Source of the DNA: Leptolyngbya sp. KIOST-1
GTDB taxonomy: Bacteria; Cyanobacteriota; Cyanobacteriia; Phormidesmidales; Phormidesmidaceae
Length of the DNA stretch: 64,000 nucleotides
Assembly: GCF_000763385.1 (NCBI RefSeq)
Contig: NZ_JQFA01000002.1
Location: forward strand, 2,976,001 to 3,040,000
Direction of reading: 5' to 3'
Of this stretch, positions 58,223 through 64,000 are shown piece by piece (within the stretch, counting starts at the first letter, position 1; every line of letters begins with the position of its first letter). Under the pieces are notes generated by a model. That model was not told the DNA's origin. It worked only from the letters and a program-made list of their open reading frames with translations, and made no database searches. Made by a program: the position numbers and the translations under genes.

Positions 58223-59248
58223 CTAGGCTTCGGATGCTTCTAACGATGGGTCGGTTACAGGGACTTCGGCGGCGGGTGCTTCGGGTGGTGCGGTTGCCGC
58301 CGTAGCGGGTTCGGTGGTGGTGAGGTTGAGGAAGACGTCTTCGAGGGTGGCCTGCTGGCGGCGCAGCTCGTGGAGTTCGAGGCCCGCGCTGACGAGGGCG
58401 GTGGAGATCAGCCCGCCCAGGGCGCGATCGGCCTCTCCGCTGACCCGCAGCCGGTGGTGGTACTGGGGCAGGTGCTCTAGCCCCAGTCGCGTCACCTGGC
58501 GCACAGGGGATAGCTCAGCCAGTAGCCGCTGGGCGGTATCCACGTCGCCTTTGATTTCGAGCTCGTAGGCCGCCTCGCCGGAGAGGCGGGTGGTGAGGTT
58601 GTCGGGGGTATCGGTGGCGACCACCTGGCCCCGGTTGATAATGGTGACGCGATCGCAGGTCATGCTCACCTCCGGCAGAATGTGGGTGGAGAGAATGATG
58701 GTATGGCTCCCGGCCAGCCCCTTGATTAGCTGCCGCACTTCGTTAATCTGGCGCGGATCCAGTCCGACCGTGGGCTCGTCCAGAATAATCACCGGCGGGT
58801 CGTGAATAATTGCCTGGGCAATGCCCACCCTCTGGCGGTAGCCCTTGGACAGCTTGCGAATCAGCACCTTGCGCTTATCCAGCAGCCCGCAGTGATCCAT
58901 GGCGATATCGGCCCGCTGCTGGCGCAGGTCGGCGGGCACCCCTTTAATTTTGGCCACAAAGGTGAGATAGCCCTGCACCGACATGTCGGGGTAGAGGGGG
59001 GGCGACTCCGGCAGGTAGCCAATCCGCTGCCGCACGGCCATCGAGTCGGTATGGACGTCGTAGCCCGCCACCCGGGCGGTACCCTCAGAGGCTGGCAGGT
59101 AGCCCGCCAAAATGCGCATGGTGGTGGTTTTACCCGCCCCATTTGGCCCCAGGAAGCCCAGGATTTCTCCGGGTTGGGCCCCAAAGGTGATGTCTTGAAT
59201 AGCCGTGGTAGACCCGTAGGTCTTACTCAGGTGCTCAACTTCGATCAT
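58223..59248 (-). CDS. ABC transporter ATPase, GldA-type
   Basis: The 341-residue protein starts MIEVEHLSKTYGSTTAIQDI, with Walker A GPNGAGKTTT, Q-loop LPESPPL, signature LSKGYRQRVGIAQA, Walker B VIILDEPTVGLD and H-loop LSTHI. A C-terminal domain of about 120 residues follows. It is the ATP-binding subunit of the Gld-like transporter. The frame could open 36 codons earlier, but MIEVEHL is the family start. Confidence 0.93.
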   Translation of the reverse strand: MIEVEHLSKTYGSTTAIQDITFGAQPGEILGFLGPNGAGKTTTMRILAGYLPASEGTARVAGYDVHTDSMAVRQRIGYLPESPPLYPDMSVQGYLTFVAKIKGVPADLRQQRADIAMDHCGLLDKRKVLIRKLSKGYRQRVGIAQAIIHDPPVIILDEPTVGLDPRQINEVRQLIKGLAGSHTIILSTHILPEVSMTCDRVTIINRGQVVATDTPDNLTTRLSGEAAYELEIKGDVDTAQRLLAELSPVRQVTRLGLEHLPQYHHRLRVSGEADRALGGLISTALVSAGLELHELRRQQATLEDVFLNLTTTEPATAATAPPEAPAAEVPVTDPSLEASEA

Positions 59249-59365
59249 GGGTGTAGAACCGCCAGCAAACCAGTGGACATTGTACTGCTGATTACAGTAG
59301 CGATTATTTCCCCCGTTGCGTTTAGGTGGCGCAACCAAATTTGCCCTTGAGAACACGGAGTCGGT

Positions 59366-60046
59366 TCAGGTCCGCACCTTTGGGCAGGGCTGGGGATCGC
59401 GGTTGGCAAGGGAGCAGTGATCCACCAGGCAGGGCTGATGGTAGGCGTCCTCGGTTTCCAGGGGCGGCGGCGGCTGGCCAAAGACCATCTCGCAGCTAAA
59501 GTCTTCAAAGTTCGGCACCATGGTGAGGGGAATGCCGAAATCTTCGGTAAAGAAACGCTGGGTGGGCAGCTTGCACATGTTCACGCACATGCCGACGCAG
59601 CGGCTTTCGTCCAGGTAGCGGCACTTTTTGATGTGAACACCGCTGCGCTGCTGCCGCACTCGCCCCTGCTGATCGGTAAACTCTACGGTTTTGACCTCGC
59701 AGGGGCCTACCAGCCACTCAAATAGCCGGGTGGCAAACCAGGCGTTGAGTTCACACACCACCCGGGTGGGCGAGAACAGGGTGCGAATCAGCCACAGCAC
59801 CTGGGCGGGCACCAGCGACTTGAGCACCACCGCCACCAGGGCCTGCTGCTGCTGAGCGTTGCGGCCCTGCATGATCTGGCTGGACAGATCGACAAAGCCG
59901 TCGTAACCGCTGCGGGCGGTATCTTTACCCACGGCCTGAGCCATTTTGCGGCTGAAGAGCCAGATGAACAGGCGATCGCCCAGGCCATCGTGGTAAATCG
60001 CTTTTTCTGAGCTGGGGCCAAGGCCGGTGGCCGGAGGTGACGCCAT
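59366..60046 (-). CDS. D27-like (DUF4033) beta-carotene isomerase family protein
   Basis: The 226-residue product has a helical N-terminal half and a Cys-rich C-terminal domain, KKCRYLDESRCVGMCVNMCKLPTQRFFTEDFGIPLTMVPNFEDFSCEMVFGQPPPP. This is the D27 C-terminal signature. Plant D27 isomerises carotenoids with an iron centre at the start of strigolactone synthesis; cyanobacterial members probably act on carotenoids in membranes. ATG at 60046 chosen over a TTG at 60052. Confidence 0.88.
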   Translation of the reverse strand: MASPPATGLGPSSEKAIYHDGLGDRLFIWLFSRKMAQAVGKDTARSGYDGFVDLSSQIMQGRNAQQQQALVAVVLKSLVPAQVLWLIRTLFSPTRVVCELNAWFATRLFEWLVGPCEVKTVEFTDQQGRVRQQRSGVHIKKCRYLDESRCVGMCVNMCKLPTQRFFTEDFGIPLTMVPNFEDFSCEMVFGQPPPPLETEDAYHQPCLVDHCSLANRDPQPCPKVRT

Positions 60047-60115
60047 GATCAACCAGGAATAATTACTTACCTCAGGTTAGTACCTCCAGGGGAGCCATGA
60101 CATCCCCGGCGCGGG

Positions 60116-61870
60116 TCACTCTGCCCCGCTACCGGCAAACTGCTGGGCGTAGAACTGGGCGTAGCGGCTCTGGTTGGCCAGTAGCTCACTGTGGGTACCA
60201 GATTCAATTACCCGTCCCTTTTCCATCACTAAAATGCGATCGGCGTCGCGGACGGTGGCCAGACGGTGAGCGATGATGAACACGGTGCGATCGCTCATCA
60301 ACCGCTCCAGCGCCTCCTGCACCAGCGCCTCCGACTCGGCATCCAGGGCTGAGGTGGCTTCATCCAGAATCAAAATGCGGGGGTTGAGCAGCACCGCCCG
60401 GGCGATCGCCACCCGCTGCCGCTGCCCCCCCGACAGGTTTACCCCCCGTTCGCCCATCCAGGTGTAGTAGCCCTGGGAAAACTGACTGATGAAGTCGTGG
60501 GCATTGGCAATCCGGGCCGCCGCTTCCACCGCCTCAATGTCAAACTCCTTCTGGCCAAAGGCAATGTTTTGGGCGATCGTGCCCGAAAACAGCGTCGTCT
60601 CCTGGGGCACAATGCCAATCTGCCGCCGCAGACTGCGCAGGGTCACGGTGGACACATCCACATCGTCGATCAAAATTTGGCCCGACTGGGGGTCGTAGAA
60701 GCGGGGCAGCAGGTTCACCAGGGTAGACTTACCCGCCCCGGACGAGCCCACCAGAGCAATTTTTTCCCCGGGCAGAGCCAGCAGATCTAAATTGCGCAGC
60801 ACTGGCTCGTCGGCGTCGTAGCCAAAGGTGACGTTGCGGTACTCCACCCGGCCAGTCACCGCCGGCATTTCCTTTGCCGTGGGCAGTTCGCGCACCGCAG
60901 GCTCAATGTTGAGCAGCTCGATCACGCGATCGACGGAGGCCTCCCCCTGCTTAAACTCGCCGTAGTTAATAATGACGTGGTTGACCGGGTCGATCAGCAT
61001 CAGGGCCGCCACCACGTAACTACCAAAGGAGGCTCCGGTGAGGTTACCCTCGGCGATCTGCCAGGTGCCCACCAGCAAAATCAGCATCACCACCACGGCG
61101 TAGGTAAAGCCCACCACCGGATACTGCACCGCCTGGAGCCAGGCGGCTTTGTACTTGGCCTGGCGGTTTTTTTCGGCCTCCTGGGTAAAGCGCTCCACCT
61201 CGTAGTCTTCGGCAGCAAAGGCCCGCACCAGGCGAATGCCGCTAAACACCTCGGTCACCAGCGACGACAGGTCAGACACCAGGTTCTGGCTACGGCGGGA
61301 AAACTTCAGCATCTGTTCCCCAAACCACCCGGCCAGCACCGCCAGAATGGGCACCAGCACGATCGCCGTCAGGGTGAGCTGCCAGTTGAGGTAGACCATG
61401 TAGCCCAGCACCACCACCAGCTGCAAAACTGAGGGCAAAAAGTCGTGGAACAGCTTTTGCACCACTTCGCCAATGCGATCGATGTCTTCGGTCAATCGGT
61501 AGGACAGATCCCCCGTCTGGCTGCGCTCGAAGTAGGTGAGGCTGAGCCGATGGATGTGGGTGTAGACATCGCGGCGCAGGTTAAAGGCGACCTCCAGGGC
61601 TGCCTTGGCCATCAGGGAATCCTGGATGTACTGACCGATCTTCTGAATCGCAAAGCCAACCATGGTGATGGCGATGAAGCGGCCCACCACCGGCACGTTA
61701 CCCGCCGCCAGCTGAGCCAGGATATTGCCCGACAGCCAGGCCAAAATCGGCCAGAAGGAGACAAAAATGATGGTGCCCAGCAGCGCCTGGAAGATGGTGG
61801 GCCACTCGCGCCGGACATAGGGGGCAAGCATCCAGTAGTTGGCGCTTTGGGAGGGGCGCTTTGGGGTCAA
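60116..61870 (-). CDS. ABC exporter (MsbA-like half transporter)
   Basis: The 584-residue protein has six transmembrane helices in its first 310 residues and an ATPase domain with Walker A GSSGAGKST, signature LSGGQRQRVAIARA and Walker B ILILDEATSALD. The start is TTG at 61870; the next ATG is inside the first helix region at 61831. Half transporters of this type move lipids or hydrophobic compounds. The substrate is not evident. Confidence 0.93.
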   Translation of the reverse strand: MTPKRPSQSANYWMLAPYVRREWPTIFQALLGTIIFVSFWPILAWLSGNILAQLAAGNVPVVGRFIAITMVGFAIQKIGQYIQDSLMAKAALEVAFNLRRDVYTHIHRLSLTYFERSQTGDLSYRLTEDIDRIGEVVQKLFHDFLPSVLQLVVVLGYMVYLNWQLTLTAIVLVPILAVLAGWFGEQMLKFSRRSQNLVSDLSSLVTEVFSGIRLVRAFAAEDYEVERFTQEAEKNRQAKYKAAWLQAVQYPVVGFTYAVVVMLILLVGTWQIAEGNLTGASFGSYVVAALMLIDPVNHVIINYGEFKQGEASVDRVIELLNIEPAVRELPTAKEMPAVTGRVEYRNVTFGYDADEPVLRNLDLLALPGEKIALVGSSGAGKSTLVNLLPRFYDPQSGQILIDDVDVSTVTLRSLRRQIGIVPQETTLFSGTIAQNIAFGQKEFDIEAVEAAARIANAHDFISQFSQGYYTWMGERGVNLSGGQRQRVAIARAVLLNPRILILDEATSALDAESEALVQEALERLMSDRTVFIIAHRLATVRDADRILVMEKGRVIESGTHSELLANQSRYAQFYAQQFAGSGAE

Positions 61871-62017
61871 GGGTCAACCTTTGCGATGGCGATCACTGTT
61901 CAACCACGCTACCAGGTTTAGGTTCGATCTGTATTTGAGCCTGTGCCATTTTATGCGGTCATTTCGTTCCCCTTCTGGCACTACAATCGACCCATCGCCA
62001 ATACTTCGCCAAGTTTG

Positions 62018-62611
62018 ATGGATATCCCGCAGCCGCCCACGATTGTTGTCGCCACCGGGAACCCCGGCAAGCTGATCGAGATGCAGGTGTATCTCGACGC
62101 TCTGGGCTGGCAGCTACAGCTCAAACCCGACCACCTGGAGGTTGAGGAAACCGGCACCACGTTTTTAGAGAATGCTCGCCTCAAGGCGGCAACCGTGGCC
62201 AAAGCGCTCAACCAGTGGGCGATCGCCGACGACTCCGGCCTCGCCGTCACCGCCCTGGGCGGGGCACCCGGTATTTACTCGGCCCGCTACGCCGACAGCG
62301 ATGCCGCCAGAATTGACCGCCTGCTCAAAGAACTGGAGGGACAGAGCGATCGCAGTGCCCAGTTCATCTGCGCCCTGGCGCTGGCCAATCCAGCCGGGGA
62401 GGTCGTGCTTGAAACCAAGGGCATTTGCCACGGGGAAATTTTGCTGACCCCCCGCGGCAGCGGCGGCTTTGGCTACGACCCCATCTTCTACCTGCCCAGC
62501 CTGGGCAAAAGCTTTGCTGAAATGCAGCCGAGCCAGAAGGAGGCCCTCAGCCACCGGGGAATCGCCTTTAGCCAATTGATGCCCCATTTAAAAGAACTAT
62601 CGCCAGGGTGA
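62018..62611 (+). CDS. rdgB: dITP/XTP pyrophosphatase
   Basis: The 197-residue product starts MDIPQPPTIVVATGNPGKLIEM with the substrate motif TGNxGK, followed by ETGTTFLENARLKA, ADDSGLAVTALGGAPGIYSARYA and GGFGYDPIFYLP. It removes deaminated purine nucleotides (dITP, XTP). An extension to 61943 is rejected for lack of family similarity. Confidence 0.95.
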   Translation: MDIPQPPTIVVATGNPGKLIEMQVYLDALGWQLQLKPDHLEVEETGTTFLENARLKAATVAKALNQWAIADDSGLAVTALGGAPGIYSARYADSDAARIDRLLKELEGQSDRSAQFICALALANPAGEVVLETKGICHGEILLTPRGSGGFGYDPIFYLPSLGKSFAEMQPSQKEALSHRGIAFSQLMPHLKELSPG

Positions 62612-62721
62612 GCCAGCGCTGGCCCAGGTCACCCTGGCGATAGATCTACACTGATGGGTTCACCACTGCATCGCTGCGATCGCACAGCAGCTCAGCTCTG
62701 ACACCTAGGGGCCAAGGGCCA

Positions 62722-62803
62722 CAGCCCCTAGCCTGTCTTTTGAGTCGGGCGTGGCAAGGCTTGATATACCAAGCTTTTAGCCACAGTTGATGACACGCCC
62801 TAG
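62722..62803 (-). repeat. MITE-like element, copy 2, abutting psbY
   Basis: CAGCCCCTAGCCT...TGATGACACGCCCTAG matches the right 80 bases of the element at 57166-57296. The left terminal repeat is not well preserved. TAG in its right repeat is the psbY stop codon (62800-62802). Confidence 0.75.
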
Positions 62804-62922
62804 GCTTCTCGATTGTTGATGAAATCTTGGAGTTGCCCCAGGGCAGCCCGACCAATGTTAAACACCGCCCAGCTTGCGGCCACAGCAATTGGCAGTAAAA
62901 CGACAATGACTCGCCAGTCCAT
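62800..62922 (-). CDS. psbY: Photosystem II protein Y
   Basis: The 40-residue product, [40 protein letters not shown], has one transmembrane helix and the typical NIGRAALGQ motif. PsbY is a low-mass subunit of PSII near cytochrome b559. The start is an ATG with GGAGGG nine bases upstream. The stop codon lies inside a dispersed repeat. Confidence 0.93.
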   Translation of the reverse strand: MDWRVIVVLLPIAVAASWAVFNIGRAALGQLQDFINNREA

Positions 62923-63752
62923 CGGGCATGCCCTCCTAAATCAGCTTACTTAAACAGTTGTCACAATTTTCTCATAATGTACACCACATGGGGCGATCCC
63001 AAGCACAGAGATTTGCTGGTATTCCTTACTAAGCCAGAAACGCCAGGTTACCCGCAGCCTGGGTATAACCAGATAGACCCTCTCCACCCCTAAATACACC
63101 GCAAGCCTCAGTCTTGTGGAGATTCAGCCCTAGATCCAGGCCCAAAACCCAGCCCTACCGATAAACGATCAGGATCCACTGACCAACGCACCCTGGGCCG
63201 CCACGATCTCGAGCCCCGGCTCAGGACTTTCAGCAACCACTCCTACTTGCTTAATGCTTAAAAAGTTTTACAAACCCCAAAAACTTTGAAGGATAGGGCA
63301 CTGCCGCTCCCGATCTGTGCCTTCTCCACCCCACTTTTTCGCCCCAAATTTTCCTCATTCAAAGAAAATATAGCCGCCCAAAGCCCTCAATAGCGAGCCT
63401 AGAGAGGATCTATTTTAATTTTTCCAGAGTTATTAACTTGTGAAAATTTCGCTTACCAAGAACGACGGTGATTCTGTAGTTTGTTACTTAACCTGCCGTT
63501 TTCTCAGGGTATTGGGGCCGTCTGAGCTCAGGTTCAGGCTGGCCTATCCCCTGTTGAAGAGTGGCTGCTGTTGGCTGATCCCCAATTCAAAGCAGTTCCA
63601 TTGGTTCTCTAATGGAACTGTAAGTATTTGGGACAGCCTGAACTCCCTGATACAGCTTATTTAAGCTTTCTATCGACTCAGGTTATCTCTGCCTATACAT
63701 AGGAAGCGCCTTTATCCGCTCTGTATTTTCGAGTAGAAGAGAGGAGAGTCCC
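62923..63752. promoter_or_regulatory. psbY/psaA divergent intergenic region
   Basis: The 830-bp region must hold the promoters of psbY (left) and psaA (right). A single TTTTACAAA box near 63265 resembles half of an RpaB HLR1 site, but no clear pair is seen. Before psaA there is a long hairpin (separate entry). A 74-codon frame at 63440-63664 is not considered a gene. Confidence 0.5.
63573..63638 (+). promoter_or_regulatory. Extended hairpin in the presumed psaA leader
   Basis: The inner stem CAGTTCCATT (63593-63602)/AATGGAACTG (63611-63620) is perfect with an eight-base loop. Outer parts GGCTGATCCC and GGGACAGCC extend the stem imperfectly. It lies 115-180 bases before the psaA ATG and has no T tract, so an RNA-level control element is possible. 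Confidence 0.5.
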
Positions 63753-64000
63753 ATGACCATAAGTCCCCCTGAACCGGGACAAAAAGTCAGGGTCGTGGTT
63801 GATAAAGACCCGGTGCCAGTCTCATTTGAGCGATGGGGCAAGCCAGGTCATTTCGACCGCACGTTGGCCAAGGGGCCCAAAACCACCACCTGGATTTGGA
63901 ACCTGCACGCCGATGCCCACGACTTTGACAGTCACACCAGCGATTTAGAAGATATTTCCCGCAAAATCTTCAGCGCTCACTTCGGTCACTTAGCCGTCAT
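63753..64000 (+). CDS. psaA: Photosystem I P700 apoprotein A1, first 82 codons
   Basis: The frame begins [42 protein letters not shown] and continues [37 protein letters not shown], the invariant PsaA N-terminus with the first chlorophyll-binding His residues. The start has GAGGAG eight bases upstream. The rest of the gene lies outside the window. PsaA binds P700 and the electron carriers with PsaB in thylakoid membranes. Confidence 0.97.
   Translation, partial: MTISPPEPGQKVRVVVDKDPVPVSFERWGKPGHFDRTLAKGPKTTTWIWNLHADAHDFDSHTSDLEDISRKIFSAHFGHLAV

Noticed and set aside
62646-62906. An 86-codon minus-strand frame across the repeat and psbY
   Set aside because: It is out of frame with psbY and covers repeat DNA.
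63440-63664. A 74-codon frame in the psaA leader
   Set aside because: Unusual residue mix, overlaps the hairpin, and no ribosome binding site.

Overview
The window is chromosomal DNA of a filamentous-type cyanobacterium, most likely of the Leptolyngbya/Phormidium/Nodosilinea kind. It ends in the first 82 codons of psaA, carries psbY, and is studded with the HIP1 octamer GCGATCGC. GC is high over most of the window. No CRISPR array, rRNA or complete tRNA gene was seen.

Layout. (1) 1-4.6 kb is an accessory island: the N-terminal part of a SNF2-type helicase, a partly duplicated primase-like gene, a small HTH (excisionase-like) gene, two long perfect inverted repeats, and at its right edge the 3' half of a tRNA-Thr(UGU) gene, which looks like the scar of an integrative element. 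(2) 5-22 kb is mostly host DNA: a two-gene sensory module (V4R/MetOD1-like protein plus hybrid histidine kinase), a cell-envelope block (AmiC-type amidase, two tandem LCP proteins, a LysM protein with a degenerate M23 domain), coaBC, trhO, a deacetylase-family protein, an HtrA-type protease and larB, plus a possible small RNA. (3) 22-34 kb is a disturbed zone: a PRK-like kinase and a GntR regulator sit among an N-terminally truncated integron integrase, an IS66 fragment, a lone hicB that ends a broken gene, a PIN-toxin pair in AT-rich DNA, a group II intron fragment, an attC-like structure, and sense-orientation copies of pieces of infB and of the U32 peptidase gene. (4) 34-64 kb is host DNA again: intact U32 peptidase, a GT39-type glycosyltransferase, the rimP-nusA-rnpM-infB operon, a sugar-nucleotide epimerase, pnp, tpiA, a ROK kinase, a pentapeptide protein, ruvB, a Gld-type ABC system, a D27-like carotenoid isomerase, an ABC exporter, the ITPase, psbY and psaA.

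How parts work together. rimP/nusA/rnpM/infB/pnp serve ribosome maturation, transcription and RNA turnover. The amidase, LCP pair and degenerate LytM protein form a cell-wall remodelling set. The three ABC genes at 55.5-59.2 kb make one ATPase/permease/auxiliary unit.

The most unusual observations are the chimeric copies (three source fragments of the window pasted elsewhere in the same orientation, with exact-looking identity), the integron debris, the tRNA-bounded primase island, and a dispersed ~80-130 bp element whose terminal repeat supplies the TAG stop codon of two unrelated genes.
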